This document shows positions 15,892 to 25,672 of a stretch of 64,000 nucleotides of DNA, in pieces. The notes under the pieces are model-generated. The model saw only the letters and a program-made list of their open reading frames with translations, made no database searches and was not told where the DNA came from. The DNA is from Candidatus Roseilinea sp. NK_OTU-006 (lineage in GTDB: Bacteria > Chloroflexota > Anaerolineae > J036 > Brachytrichaceae). The stretch covers positions 248,001-312,000 of the forward strand of contig NZ_JAAFGM010000001.1 in assembly GCF_012931985.1 (NCBI RefSeq), read 5' to 3'. The translations under genes and the position numbers were made by a program. Position 1 is the stretch's first letter; each line of letters begins with the position of its first letter.

Positions 15892-17982
15892 TTATGGCCT
15901 GCGCACCAGCGGCGCATAGCTGCGCCACACGGCCATCTCCACCGCGCCCACATCGCATGCGCTGTTCTGCGGGCGCAGCGTGTTGCGCTGATCGGTTGGG
16001 ATGCAGCGCGCCGGCGGAATGCGGTTGAGCGCGGGGCTGTGCGGCATGGGCTGATGCGTCGGCGTGAAGTCGAACGGCGAGGCGAACCCCAGCGGGTGCA
16101 GCAGCGGGTTGGTGTTGGTCAGGTCGTTGGGCGCGCTGAGCGCCGCGCAGCTCGCATCGCTGCTCAGGTTGTCGTTGGCGCTAACCAGCGTGCCGCCGCT
16201 GATAGAGCAGTTCGCGGCGGTGTTGCCGGCCAGCAGGGTGGCGCGTGCGGTTACCGTGCTGCCCGATGCCAGCCATAGCCCCGCGCCGCTGTTGCTGACG
16301 ATCGTGGTATAGGTCAGGTAGCCGGGGCCATTCTGCACGTGTATCGTCCCGTTTGTACCCTGGTTGCCGCTGAAGGTGACGTTAAGGGCGCTGAAGCCTG
16401 CGTTGACGACGCTAAGCGCCCCGCCCGACGCGCTGGCCGTGTTTGTGGTGAGCGCGCTGCTCTCCAGCCGCAACCCGCCGGTGCCGTTTTGTGCGACCCC
16501 GCCCCCGTTACCCGCCACGGCTGCGTTGCCGTAGACGTGTGAGCCTTGCACCATCAGCATCCCGTTTCCACTATTGATTGCCCCGCCGCCCGAGCTGGCG
16601 CGATTGTTGCACACGATCGAGTCTTGCACATAGCTATTGGCTACGTTTGCCAAACCGCCACCCACCGCCGGCGACATCCCTTCGGCGCGGTTGTCGCACA
16701 CGATGGCATTGACGATTCCCATGCTTCCCGCGCTCGCAGTGTTCAAGATTCCCCCACCGATTTCCAGCGCCCGGTTGAATCTCACCTCGCTGCCGATCAG
16801 CAGCGCGTTGGCAGCCGTGTTATACCAGCCGCCACCTAGCCGTGCTGTGTTGCTCAGGATCACGCCGCCGTTGATCTCGCCCAGCAGGTTGCTGGTATGT
16901 AACCCGCCACCCAGACCGAGGTTGGCGGTTATCACATTGCCGACGATGCTCGATTGATTGACCCACACCATCTGACTGCTGTACACACCGCCGCCCAGCG
17001 CGATCGGCGAGAGCGATTCCAGCCCATTGCCGATAATGCTCACCTGGGTCAAGGTGGTTGCTGCCCGCGTGGCAATGCCGCCGCCATGCGCCTCGGCCGT
17101 CGTGGTGATACGCCGCGCGATGTTGAAGCTCACCGAGCCGCCAAACACGTCGAGCGAGCCGGCGCCGGTCGAGGGGCCATGATAGATGCCCCCGCTGCCG
17201 CGCGCGTTTGCTTCGCTGATCACAGCGGTGTTGTACAGCACCCGTGTCTGGCTGACAACAGTCGGCCCAGCGCTCAAGATGCCGCCGCCGTCGCCGCCCT
17301 GGGTGGTGTTGCCGGTCACGATGCTGGCGATCACGTGCAGCGCACTGCCCTGATGACACACCCCGCCACCGGCCCGCGCGCGATTGTCCCGGATTGTCAC
17401 GGTGTCCAGCGTCAGCCGGCCCGTGCCACGATGTCGCACCCCGCCGCCGGACTGGTAGCACACATCGCCCGAGCTGCCCGTCTCGTAGGTCGTCGCGGGC
17501 ATCACCCCGCCCATGAGCGTGAGCCGGGTGAGCGTGACGTTTGCGCTGCTGGTGGGCAGCACATCCATCACGCGGTCGCCGACGTTGGCCCCGATGGTGA
17601 TCGTGACGCCGTTGGCCGGCCCGCTGATCGTCAGCGCACCGCTGCTCGGCCCGCCGATGTCCAGGTCGCGGTAGGCGTTGCTGTCATTGTCGCCGCCGCC
17701 GCTGTTCAGCGTGAGTGTGATCACGGCGATGCTGGGGTCGAACACGATCACATCGTCGCCATACGGCCCGACGCCCGTGCAGCCGTTGTAGTCGCTGTTG
17801 TTGTTGGCGGCGTTGATCGCCCGGCGCAGCGAACAGCCGATTGGCCCGCTGACGAAATAGTCGTTTTGGGTAGTGACGGTAATCGTCGCGGCCTGCGCCG
17901 GCCTGGCGCCGCCGGCCAATGCGCCGCCCAACACCAATCCCGCGATCACCCATCCAAGGCGTACCATCGTTCCATGCTTCAT
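15892..17982 (-). CDS. Secreted right-handed beta-helix protein with CSLREA-type domain
   Basis: A 696-residue exported protein. The start at 17982 is chosen because AAGGAG lies 8 nt upstream; an earlier ATG at 18006 lacks one. A signal peptide ends at ARPAQA. The mature N-terminus carries CSLRRAINAANNNSDYNGC and DDVIVF, the CSLREA-type module. The remainder is a long series of imperfect 20-30 residue repeats rich in Gly, Asn and Ser (GGGVRHRGTGRLTLDTVTI; GGGVCHQGSAL; GGGIATRAATTLTQVSI), typical of parallel beta-helix rungs. The C-terminus is RSYAPLVRRP. It is probably a cell-surface or released adhesin/structural protein. It is a paralogue of the next gene, from which it is separated by a terminator-like palindrome. 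Confidence 0.8.
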   Translation of the reverse strand: MKHGTMVRLGWVIAGLVLGGALAGGARPAQAATITVTTQNDYFVSGPIGCSLRRAINAANNNSDYNGCTGVGPYGDDVIVFDPSIAVITLTLNSGGGDNDSNAYRDLDIGGPSSGALTISGPANGVTITIGANVGDRVMDVLPTSSANVTLTRLTLMGGVMPATTYETGSSGDVCYQSGGGVRHRGTGRLTLDTVTIRDNRARAGGGVCHQGSALHVIASIVTGNTTQGGDGGGILSAGPTVVSQTRVLYNTAVISEANARGSGGIYHGPSTGAGSLDVFGGSVSFNIARRITTTAEAHGGGIATRAATTLTQVSIIGNGLESLSPIALGGGVYSSQMVWVNQSSIVGNVITANLGLGGGLHTSNLLGEINGGVILSNTARLGGGWYNTAANALLIGSEVRFNRALEIGGGILNTASAGSMGIVNAIVCDNRAEGMSPAVGGGLANVANSYVQDSIVCNNRASSGGGAINSGNGMLMVQGSHVYGNAAVAGNGGGVAQNGTGGLRLESSALTTNTASASGGALSVVNAGFSALNVTFSGNQGTNGTIHVQNGPGYLTYTTIVSNSGAGLWLASGSTVTARATLLAGNTAANCSISGGTLVSANDNLSSDASCAALSAPNDLTNTNPLLHPLGFASPFDFTPTHQPMPHSPALNRIPPARCIPTDQRNTLRPQNSACDVGAVEMAVWRSYAPLVRRP

Positions 17983-18086
17983 GTCACACGCTCCTTCACT
18001 TTTCAAGTCTGTTGTCTTTCGGTCGTTTGCAAACGCGCTATGTCTGGACGCCTGTTTGAGCGGGCGGGCCGGATCTGCGCGCGCAT

Positions 18087-18155
18087 GGGCCTTAAAAACA
18101 ACATCGTAGAGACGCTTCCGGGGCAGCGTCTCTACGATGGTTGCGCTTAAAGCCC
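18087..18155. terminator. Nested palindrome, probable terminator of the large beta-helix gene
   Basis: A perfect 14-bp stem (ATCGTAGAGACGCT, 18103-18116, with its complement at 18125-18138) encloses an 8-nt loop. An outer imperfect pair (GGGCCTTAA / CTTAAAGCCC) extends it. Read on the minus strand the inner stem is followed by TTGTTTTTAA, so it can act as an intrinsic terminator for the 18168-21920 gene. The GTAGAGACG core resembles dispersed palindromes known from other bacterial genomes. Confidence 0.7.
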
Positions 18156-18167
18156 TGAAGAGTTCGG

Positions 18168-21100
18168 TTACGGCTTACGCACGATCGGCGCAAAGATTCG
18201 GTATTGTACCTTCACCACCACGCTGCTCGAGGTCGCCGGCGTGTTGGGGTAGGTGGCTGCGTTCACCGTCGCGGTGTTGGTCAGCACCAGCCCCGGCGTG
18301 ATCGGCGCGGTGGCCACAATTTGGATGGCCGGCGCCGCGCCGACGTTCAGTGTGGGCATGGTGCAGGTCACCGTCGGCGCGCTGAAGCTGCACGACCAGC
18401 CGGAGCCACTCGCGCTGACGTAGGTCAGGCCGGCCGGCAGGTTATCGGTCACCGTCACGCTGGTCGCGCTGCTCGGGCCGGCGTTGGTCACCAGCAGGGT
18501 GTAGGTGATCGTCCCGCCGGGCCGCACGGTGCCGGTGATCGGCGTGACGACGCTCTGCGCCTTGCCGATTTGCAGGGTCGCCGCCGGTGTGACCGGCGTC
18601 GTCACGCTGGCCGTGTTGTTGCTCGGGACCGGGTCGGGGTTGCTGGAGGCTACTACGGCGGTGTTGGTGATCGGCCCGCCGGCCGGGACGGTGGCGGTGA
18701 ACACCAGGGTGACCGAGCTGCCGGCCGTCAGGCTGTTGAGCGTGAAGATGGCCTGCGAGGAAGTGCTGCTTTGCAGTGCAAAACCGCCGCTGCTGACCAC
18801 GCCGCCGAAGGTTGCGCCGCCGCTCAGCGTATCGGTGAGCACCACGTTGTTGGCCGCGCCGGCGAAGCTGGTGTTAGTGACGATCACCGTGTAGGTGATG
18901 GTCTGGCCGGCAATCACCGGCGAGGGATCGGCCGACTTGCTGACTTCCAGGTCCGCCTCCTCCAGCTCGAACGCGCCCACGTCGCAGGCGACACCTTGCG
19001 GGCGCGGGACAAAGCGCTGGTCGATAAATACGTTATAGCCGTTGCATCCACCGGCGGCGTCGAGAGCCGGGCTACCCGGCGACAGGGCATGGTTGAGCGT
19101 CTGCCCGCCGTTCAGCGCCAGCGGCTGCAGGAGTGGGTCGGTGTTCAGGGTCGTCACAGCGCATGTGCCATCACTCGACATGGACGCGCCGTTCTCAGTC
19201 AACGCAGCCGTGCAGTTGCCGCCGGCGTTGTAGGCCAGCAGCGTCGCCAGCACCTCGACCGTGCCGCTGACGGCGATGCCGGCGCCACCCGTATTGCTGG
19301 CGACGGTGGTGTGGGTGAGGTAGGCCGTGCCTCCCACAGCGGCGTACAGTCCGCCGCCGACCGACGCGCTGTTGCCGCTGAACGTATTGTTCAGACTCTC
19401 CAACGTACCGCTGTTGTAAGACCCGCCGCCGTTGCCGCTCGCGGTATTGGCGATCAGTGCGCTGTAGGACACGTTGGCCGGGCCGGCGTTGTAGAGGCCG
19501 CCGCCGTCGATCGCGCTGTTGCTTTGGAAGGTGCTGTTGCTGATGAAGAAGCCGGCTGCTGTGGCGTCGTTGAAAACGCCGCCGCCGTTGCCGTTGGTCG
19601 CACTGTTGGCGCTGAAGGCGCTCTGGCCGATGCTCATGGAGCCAGTGTTATAAACGCCGCCGCCGTTGCCATTGGTCGCGCTGTTGGCGCTGAAGGTGCT
19701 CTGGCCGATGCCCACAAAGCCGGCGTTGAAAACGCCGCCGCCGTCGTTGGGCGCAGTGTTGGTCAACACCTGTGAATTCATGATGTTGACACTGCCCAGG
19801 TTGTACATGCCGCCCCCGTTGCCGGCGCCGCATGCGCCGGCCGCGTTGGCGCAGGCGGTCGAGGCCATCAGCATCATAAAGCTGCTGCCGCTGTTGTAAA
19901 CCCCGCCGCCGTCTTGATCGGCCTGATTCTGACACACCATGCTGTCCCATATCTGCAGACCACTCAGGCTGTGGTAAATGCCGCCGCCGTTGCCACTGCC
20001 GGCCACCGGGCTGGTAACCGCGCGGTTGAAGCGCACTTGGCTGTTGAATATCTCGGCCTGCAAAGTATTGAAGTTGAACCATCCGCCGCCCTGCTGCGCG
20101 ACATTGGTCAGAATCTGGGTATCGGTGATCGAGGCCGATTGACCTGAGCTGTGCACGCCGCCGCCGGAGCCGAGCGCATTGGCGCCGGTGGCCGTGTTGC
20201 TGACCACCAGCGAGCTGGTCAGCGTCAGCACGGCGCCGCTGCGTACGCCGCCGCCCTGCGCTCCCTGGCCGCCGTCGGCGCGGTTGTTGCGGATCTGGCC
20301 AAACACGATGTCGGCTGTGTCGCCTGAGAAACTGCCGTTGAAGATGCCGCCGCCCTCGCCGCCGCCAAAGACCGGGTTGCCCTGCGCCGTGTTGGTGGAC
20401 ACGCTGCTGCTTTGCAGGGTGAGCTGGGCGCCGGTGAAATTGACCACGTCGCTGTTGTAGATGCCGCCGCCGCTCGCGCGAACCCCCTCGGCGCGGTTGT
20501 AGTCCACACGGCTATTGTTCCACAGGGTGAGCCGGGCGACGTTGAAGAGGCCACCGCCGTAGGCCATGACGCCGCTGACTGCGCCATCGGCGATGTTGTC
20601 ACGCACCTCCACGCCATCCAGAAAAGCAGTGCCGCTGTTCCAGATGCCGCCGCCGGCGATGTCCCCCGCAACAAACCGGCGCGCCAGGTTGTTGCTCACC
20701 TGCCCGCCGAAGATGTTCATCGGTGCGTTCTGATGGTAAATGCCGCCGCCACCCCCCGGCACAACAGACATAGCCGTGCCGCTGATGAGCGCCGCGTTGC
20801 TCAAGACAGCGGTGTTGTTCAGGAATAGTGAAGTGATGCTCCGAATGCCGCCGCCGTTGCCGGGATTGTTCAGGAATGCGCCGGCCGTGTTGCTGAGCAC
20901 CGTGCTGGCGTCCACCTGCAAGCCGCGCGCGGTCTGATTGTAGATGCCACCGCCGTCGCCGTCGGCGCGGTTGTAGGCCACCGTGCTGGTGACGATAAAC
21001 TTGAGAGTCGTGCCGCCATTTGTGGCGACGCCGCCGCCGATGCCGCCGGTGCCGGTGACGGTGTTGCTCAGCACCTGGCTGTTTTGAAGGGTGAAGGCGT

Positions 21101-21920
21101 TGCTTTGCTCGAAAATGCCGCCGCCGGCCCGTCCTGCGGTGTTGTCGCGAATCGTGCTATCCACCACGGTCAGGTTGAGGCCACTGACGGCGTAGATGCC
21201 GCCCCCCATCATATTCGCCGTGTTGTTGCTCACCGTGCTGGTCAGCACCGTCAGCGTGCTGCCCTGCTGGCACACCCCGCCGCCGTGCATCGGCATCGCG
21301 TTGTTCTGGACGGTCACGTTCTCCAGCGTCAGCGGCCCGTTTGACCGGTTGCGCACGCCGCCGCCGCTGTTGAAACACGGTTGGCCGCCGCCGGTCTCGC
21401 TGGTGGGTGGGTTGCCGCCCTGGATGGTGAGGTTGCGCAGCACGACGGCGCCGGGTTGTCCCATGGCGATTGATGGGATATCGAAGATACGGTCGCCCCA
21501 GATTGGCACGCCGGGTTGGACAACGACGCCGTTAGGACTGCCATCGATTATCAGGTTGTTCGGGGGGATGCTGTCGCGAATATCAAGATCGAGGAACGAG
21601 TTGTCGTCGTTATTTGCGCCCGTGGTGGTGATAGACAGGTTGATGACTGACACGCCGGGGGCGAACACGATCGTGTCATTGCCGTACGCACCGGTCCCTG
21701 TGCAGCCGCCAAAGTTGTTGTCAGTGTTGGCGGACTCGATGGCTTCGCGCAGCGAGCAGTCTGCTAGGTTTGAGCCGAAATCGTCCGCGCCGATGGTGAC
21801 GGTGATCGTGGCGGCGCCGGCCACACCGGCCGAGAGCGCCAACGCGCCGGCTGCCATGAGCAGGCCGGCGCACAGCTTGACAAAAGCGGGACAATATCTA
21901 GCAAGAGTTTTGATCATCAT
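18168..21920 (-). CDS. Large secreted beta-helix protein with CSLREA module and two DUF11 repeats
   Basis: A 1250-residue exported protein with AGGAGG 7 nt before ATG 21920. A signal peptide ends near GVAGA. The CSLREA-type module has DCSLREAIESANTDNNFGGC and NDTIVF. Residues about 120-960 form dozens of beta-helix-like rungs (GGGIYHQN, GGGVFNAG, SNNTANMMGGGIY, FSANSATNGNGGGVYN). Two DUF11-type modules follow: KSADPSPVIAGQTITYTVIV from about residue 985 and KAQSVVTPITGTVRPGGTITY from about 1105. The C-terminus is FAPIVRKP. DUF11 repeats occur in cell-surface proteins, so a surface location is likely; ligand unknown. Internal repeats such as FSANSATNGNGGGVYN occur twice almost identically, indicating recent repeat duplication. 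Confidence 0.82.
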   Translation of the reverse strand: MMIKTLARYCPAFVKLCAGLLMAAGALALSAGVAGAATITVTIGADDFGSNLADCSLREAIESANTDNNFGGCTGTGAYGNDTIVFAPGVSVINLSITTTGANNDDNSFLDLDIRDSIPPNNLIIDGSPNGVVVQPGVPIWGDRIFDIPSIAMGQPGAVVLRNLTIQGGNPPTSETGGGQPCFNSGGGVRNRSNGPLTLENVTVQNNAMPMHGGGVCQQGSTLTVLTSTVSNNTANMMGGGIYAVSGLNLTVVDSTIRDNTAGRAGGGIFEQSNAFTLQNSQVLSNTVTGTGGIGGGVATNGGTTLKFIVTSTVAYNRADGDGGGIYNQTARGLQVDASTVLSNTAGAFLNNPGNGGGIRSITSLFLNNTAVLSNAALISGTAMSVVPGGGGGIYHQNAPMNIFGGQVSNNLARRFVAGDIAGGGIWNSGTAFLDGVEVRDNIADGAVSGVMAYGGGLFNVARLTLWNNSRVDYNRAEGVRASGGGIYNSDVVNFTGAQLTLQSSSVSTNTAQGNPVFGGGEGGGIFNGSFSGDTADIVFGQIRNNRADGGQGAQGGGVRSGAVLTLTSSLVVSNTATGANALGSGGGVHSSGQSASITDTQILTNVAQQGGGWFNFNTLQAEIFNSQVRFNRAVTSPVAGSGNGGGIYHSLSGLQIWDSMVCQNQADQDGGGVYNSGSSFMMLMASTACANAAGACGAGNGGGMYNLGSVNIMNSQVLTNTAPNDGGGVFNAGFVGIGQSTFSANSATNGNGGGVYNTGSMSIGQSAFSANSATNGNGGGVFNDATAAGFFISNSTFQSNSAIDGGGLYNAGPANVSYSALIANTASGNGGGSYNSGTLESLNNTFSGNSASVGGGLYAAVGGTAYLTHTTVASNTGGAGIAVSGTVEVLATLLAYNAGGNCTAALTENGASMSSDGTCAVTTLNTDPLLQPLALNGGQTLNHALSPGSPALDAAGGCNGYNVFIDQRFVPRPQGVACDVGAFELEEADLEVSKSADPSPVIAGQTITYTVIVTNTSFAGAANNVVLTDTLSGGATFGGVVSSGGFALQSSTSSQAIFTLNSLTAGSSVTLVFTATVPAGGPITNTAVVASSNPDPVPSNNTASVTTPVTPAATLQIGKAQSVVTPITGTVRPGGTITYTLLVTNAGPSSATSVTVTDNLPAGLTYVSASGSGWSCSFSAPTVTCTMPTLNVGAAPAIQIVATAPITPGLVLTNTATVNAATYPNTPATSSSVVVKVQYRIFAPIVRKP

Positions 21921-22112
21921 TTTGCAACCTCCTGAGATTGGAGAAGGACAAGACCCAGCATCGGCGGCCTTGATTCTGCGCGTTCAACCGTGCCGAGCAT
22001 GTGTGCATTGCAAGTATCAGTACACGACGCATCCCGCTTGACGCTTCCCCTACGCTTTCCCCACGCTCTACAAACAACTCGTTGTGCACACCAATCGCTA
22101 TTGCTGTGCTGA

Positions 22113-22607
22113 GGGTGTAGCGCAGATTTGTGACAGTCACGGCCGGCGGCACTGACGGATTGCGGCATCTAGCCGATTGCTGTGCAGTTCACACAAGGCG
22201 GCGAGCATGGCCGCAGCATGCCGCCGTTCCCAGCCCCGACACAAACGTCGCTGTATCACCGTCTTGCAGCCGCTCTCTACTACGCCGCTGCCAATCGGCA
22301 GCCCTTGCGCACGGAACTCTGCATAACGCATCCGCTCCGCGCGGCTGGGTGATGTCTGCGCGGTGCAGGCGTTGATTGATCAGAATCTCCAATCCACGGC
22401 CCATCAGCGCTTGTCGCATGGCTTCGATCTCAGCGAACGTGGCGTCCGGATGCTGGTCATACCATGTCTTGAATGCTTCATAGGCCTGGGCGGCCAGGGC
22501 CAGGAACTGTTCGCGCCGCTGCGCGTGGCTGGATACGGTTGATGGTCTCATGTCCCCTATGTTGCTCCCGCTGCAGAAAAAGTCGCCCACATTTCTGCGC
22601 TACACCC
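22113..22607. mobile_element. Internally deleted ISKra4-type insertion sequence
   Basis: Inverted ends are visible: GGGTGTAGCGCAGATTTGTG at the left (from 22113) and the complement of CCACATTTCTGCGCTACACCC at the right (to 22607), with at least 14 matching end bases. The roughly 495-bp interior keeps only the N- and C-terminal parts of a transposase. No target duplication could be identified with confidence. Such an element could move only with a transposase supplied in trans. Confidence 0.7.
22137..22560 (-). pseudogene. Truncated ISKra4-family transposase
   Basis: The N-terminal piece contains FKTWYDQHPDATFAEIEAMR and RQALMGRGLEILIN. The C-terminal piece contains RYAEFRAQGLPIGSGVVESG and CKTVIQRRLCRGW, the conserved IGSGVVES stretch of this family. 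The two pieces are in different frames and the catalytic middle is missing, so the product is inactive. Confidence 0.75.
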
Positions 22608-22624
22608 CCGCTTGACAATCAGGC

Positions 22625-22653
22625 TTGACAATATAGTGTGGAGTCACTAATAT
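22625..22653 (+). promoter_or_regulatory. Strong sigma-70-type promoter of sigA
   Basis: TTGACA (22625-22630), 17 bp, TAATAT (22648-22653). A second TTGACA at 22612-22617 lies 13 bp upstream, right beside the end of the ISKra4-type element. The predicted start near 22660 gives a 5' leader of about 58-75 nt. Confidence 0.85.
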
Positions 22654-22717
22654 CTAAGCGATCGGCGGCTCTTCACCGGCTAATTTGCGCGGGTTTTAAC
22701 GCGCGTCTCATAGGGGT

Positions 22718-24118
22718 GTGTATAACACTAAGTCAATGGTTATGAAGAAATCCGCGAAGGCTCCCAAGACTGTCCGCAAGCCGGCGACCAGGCCGGCCAA
22801 GCGTCAGTCCAAGCGAGCGGCGCAGGTTGCTCGCGCGTCGGTGAGCGCTGTACCGAACGCAGTTATTGAAGCGTCTGCTGCGCCTGTTCCGGCAGCTCCG
22901 GCCGGCATAGCCTCTCCCGCGGCTGCTGCTATTGAGGAGAGCACCGTAGAAGAACTGAGCGGCGAAGAGCAGTTGATCAACCTCGGCCGGGAGAAGGGGT
23001 ATGTGACATACGAGGATATCCTCAACCTCTTCCCCGATGCTGAGAAGAACTTTGATCAACTCGAAGACCTGCTCGCTGCGCTGTCTGATGCCGGCATTAA
23101 CGTGGTCGCCAGCGAGGATGAGGCTGCTGACCAGATCGTGGATGACGAGGACGACGAAGAGGACGAGTTCAACGACCGGACCAACGAAAACCTGCTCGAG
23201 GCGATCGAAGCCGATGACACGGTGGGCCTGTATCTGAAAGAGATCGGTCGCGTGCCGTTGCTCACGGCGCCGCAGGAAGTGGACCTCGCCCAGCGCATGG
23301 AGCGCGGCCGCGAAGCCCGCGAGCGACTCCAGTCTGACCCGAACCTGACGCCGGAAGAGCGCGAACGTCTGGAGATGTTGGTCGAAGACGGCATGGCAGC
23401 GCGTGAGCATCTCATCAACGCGAACTCTCGGCTGGTCATCAGCGTGGCGAAGAAATACATCGGCCGCGGCGTGCCGTTCCTGGATTTGATCCAGGAGGGC
23501 AACATCGGCCTGATCCGAGCGGCCAAGAAATTTGATTGGCGTCGCGGTCATAAGTTCAGCACGTATGCTACCTGGTGGATTCGCCAGGCCGTCACGCGCG
23601 CGATTGCCGATCAAGGCCGCACCATTCGCGTGCCGGTGCACATGGGTGACCAGATCAACCGCCTGCTGCGCGCCAGTCACCAGTTGACACAGGAGCTTGG
23701 CCGTGACCCCACGGTGGCCGAATTGGCCGAGGCATTGAACGTGACCGTGCGCAAAGCTGAGCAGATGATCCAAGTTGCTCGCCGACCGATCAGCCTGGAG
23801 ACGCCGACCGATGACGAGGAAGAGAGCGTGCTCGGCGACTTCATCCCGGATGAGGACAGCCCGGCGCCGGTTGAGATGGTGACGAATCAGATGCTGCGCG
23901 AGCAACTGGCCGATATCCTCGACACGCTGCCGCCGCGCGAAGTGCGCATCCTGCAATTGCGCTACGGCCTGCTCGACGGCGAGACATACACGCTCGAAGA
24001 AGTGGGCCGCAAGCTCGGTGTGACGCGTGAGCGCGTCCGGCAAATCGAAGCCCAGGCCCTCAGCCGATTGCGCCTGCCCGCGCATGCCCGCAAGCTGCGC
24101 GACTTCCTGAAAGAATAG
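22718..24118 (+). CDS. sigA: Primary RNA polymerase sigma factor (SigA/RpoD)
   Basis: Group 1 sigma factor that directs RNA polymerase to housekeeping promoters. The N-terminus is a Lys/Ala-rich extension, then region 1.1 ([20 protein letters not shown]), an acidic stretch ([12 protein letters not shown]), and region 1.2 ([18 protein letters not shown]). Region 2 has [20 protein letters not shown] and [17 protein letters not shown]. Region 3 and region 4 follow ([20 protein letters not shown]). The full set of regions identifies the primary sigma factor. The start is uncertain: GTG 22718 gives 466 residues, while ATG 22736 or 22742 would give MKKSAKAPK-type starts. No candidate has a well-spaced Shine-Dalgarno. 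Confidence 0.95.
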   Translation: MYNTKSMVMKKSAKAPKTVRKPATRPAKRQSKRAAQVARASVSAVPNAVIEASAAPVPAAPAGIASPAAAAIEESTVEELSGEEQLINLGREKGYVTYEDILNLFPDAEKNFDQLEDLLAALSDAGINVVASEDEAADQIVDDEDDEEDEFNDRTNENLLEAIEADDTVGLYLKEIGRVPLLTAPQEVDLAQRMERGREARERLQSDPNLTPEERERLEMLVEDGMAAREHLINANSRLVISVAKKYIGRGVPFLDLIQEGNIGLIRAAKKFDWRRGHKFSTYATWWIRQAVTRAIADQGRTIRVPVHMGDQINRLLRASHQLTQELGRDPTVAELAEALNVTVRKAEQMIQVARRPISLETPTDDEEESVLGDFIPDEDSPAPVEMVTNQMLREQLADILDTLPPREVRILQLRYGLLDGETYTLEEVGRKLGVTRERVRQIEAQALSRLRLPAHARKLRDFLKE

Positions 24119-24130
24119 CCGCTCACTACC

Positions 24131-24160
24131 GCCCGATCCCTTGGGATCGGGCTTTCTTTT
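24131..24160 (+). terminator. Intrinsic terminator of sigA
   Basis: GCCCGATCCC and GGGATCGGGC form a 10-bp hairpin followed by TTTCTTTT, 12 nt after the sigA stop. Confidence 0.92.
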
Positions 24161-24346
24161 GTCCCGCATCCCACTACCGTCCACATGCGTAGGCCATGCG
24201 GCTTGGCGCGGTGGGCTGTATGGGCTGGCCTAACCGATTGCGCGCAAACGCATCGCGATTGCTGCTGCTGCGCCATATCGTGTGCAAGCGGAGTTGATCG
24301 GCATCCGAATCGCTCAGGCGCCGGAAGCGTTTATACTTGCGAAGCG

Positions 24347-25642
24347 ATGCCCAAGCCTGGTTCGCCTGTCAATCATTGCTCGTTCTGCGGCAAGAGCGAA
24401 CTGCACGTCAACCGGCTGATCGCCGGTCCGCGCAACGTGTTCATTTGCGATGAGTGCGTGCAGATGTGCCAGGACATCCTGGACGGCGAGCGGCGGGCGG
24501 CGCGCGAAAACCGAGCTGCGCCGGCGGGCGGCGCGCCCCTGGCTTCGCTGGCGCCGCGTGTGATCTGCAAACATCTCGATGAGTATGTAGTCGGTCAAGA
24601 GAGGGCCAAACGCGCGCTTGCCGTTGCGGTCTATAACCACTACAAGCGCATCGAGAACAAGGCGCGTTTCGCTGATGTCGAGATCGGCAAGAGCAACGTG
24701 CTGCTCGTCGGACCCACTGGCAGCGGCAAGACCTATCTGGCCCAAACGCTGGCCAAGCTGCTGGATGTGCCGTTTTGCATTGCCGACGCGACGGCGCTCA
24801 CCGAAGCCGGCTATGTGGGCGAAGATGTGGAGACCATCTTAGTCCGCCTGATCCAGGCCGCCGACGGCGACGTGCGCCGCGCCCAACGCGGCATCGTCTA
24901 TATTGACGAACTGGATAAGATCGCCCGCAAGTCTGCCGACAACCCCAGCATCACCCGCGACGTGTCCGGCGAAGGCGTGCAACAAGCCCTCCTCAAGATC
25001 ATCGAAGGCAGCATCGTCTATGTGCCGCCGGACGGCGGTCGCAAGCATCCCCAGGCTGAGATGCTGCAGATAGACACGAGCGACATCCTGTTCATTTGCG
25101 GCGGCGCATTTGAAGGCTTGTCGCAGGTGATCGGCGAACGCATCGGCGCAAGGCGACGCATGGGATTGCCCGCCTACACGTCCGGCGCGCCTAAGGTCCG
25201 CCGTGACGAAGAGCTTTTGCGCTATGTAAACCAAGAAGACCTCATGCGATACGGGTTCATCCCCGAACTCGTCGGACGCTTACCGGTGCTGATCACGCTC
25301 GACGCGCTCGACCGTGAAGGATTGATTGAGGTACTGACTCGCCCGCGCAACTCGATCATCAAGCAGTATCAGCGGCTGCTCAGCCTGGATGGCGTGGAGC
25401 TCACCTTCACGAGCGAGGCGTTGAACGCTGTGGCGGATGAGGCGATCCAGAGCGGCAGCGGCGCGCGCGCTTTGCGCGCGATCATTGAGCGTGTCTTGCT
25501 CGACGTGATGTACGAGATCCCGTCGCGCCGGGACGTGCGGCGCGTCGTGGTTGATGTCACGGCGGTTCGCGGCCAGTCCGCGCCCAAACTCTACGACCAA
25601 AATGGGCGCCTGATCGGCGGCGAGCTGGACAAAGCCGCCTAG
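24347..25642 (+). CDS. clpX: ATP-dependent Clp protease ATP-binding subunit ClpX
   Basis: AAA+ unfoldase that feeds substrates to ClpP. From ATG 24347 the protein has 431 residues. It opens with the four-Cys zinc-binding domain ([18 protein letters not shown], then CDECVQMC). Walker A is [15 protein letters not shown], Walker B is [12 protein letters not shown], and [14 protein letters not shown] and PELVGRLPV are the usual ClpX sensor/arginine-finger segments. The frame is open 54 codons upstream, but only the shorter form matches the family start. TATACT ends 9 nt before the ATG. No clpP is adjacent. Confidence 0.96.
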   Translation: MPKPGSPVNHCSFCGKSELHVNRLIAGPRNVFICDECVQMCQDILDGERRAARENRAAPAGGAPLASLAPRVICKHLDEYVVGQERAKRALAVAVYNHYKRIENKARFADVEIGKSNVLLVGPTGSGKTYLAQTLAKLLDVPFCIADATALTEAGYVGEDVETILVRLIQAADGDVRRAQRGIVYIDELDKIARKSADNPSITRDVSGEGVQQALLKIIEGSIVYVPPDGGRKHPQAEMLQIDTSDILFICGGAFEGLSQVIGERIGARRRMGLPAYTSGAPKVRRDEELLRYVNQEDLMRYGFIPELVGRLPVLITLDALDREGLIEVLTRPRNSIIKQYQRLLSLDGVELTFTSEALNAVADEAIQSGSGARALRAIIERVLLDVMYEIPSRRDVRRVVVDVTAVRGQSAPKLYDQNGRLIGGELDKAA

Positions 25643-25672
25643 CCGCGCGAACGGCGCACCCGAATCCCCGCC

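Noticed and set aside
16954-18150. 398-codon plus-strand frame opposite the smaller beta-helix gene
   Set aside because: Same type of antisense shadow, Arg/Ala/His-rich and without family features.
18204-19775. 523-codon plus-strand frame opposite the large beta-helix gene
   Set aside because: Antisense shadow caused by high-GC codon bias; no motif, and the minus-strand product has signal peptide, repeats and Shine-Dalgarno.
15892-21920. Dense short repeats suggesting a CRISPR array
   Set aside because: The repeats are codon-phased, diverged and protein-coding (beta-helix rungs); there are no constant repeats with unique spacers and no cas genes.
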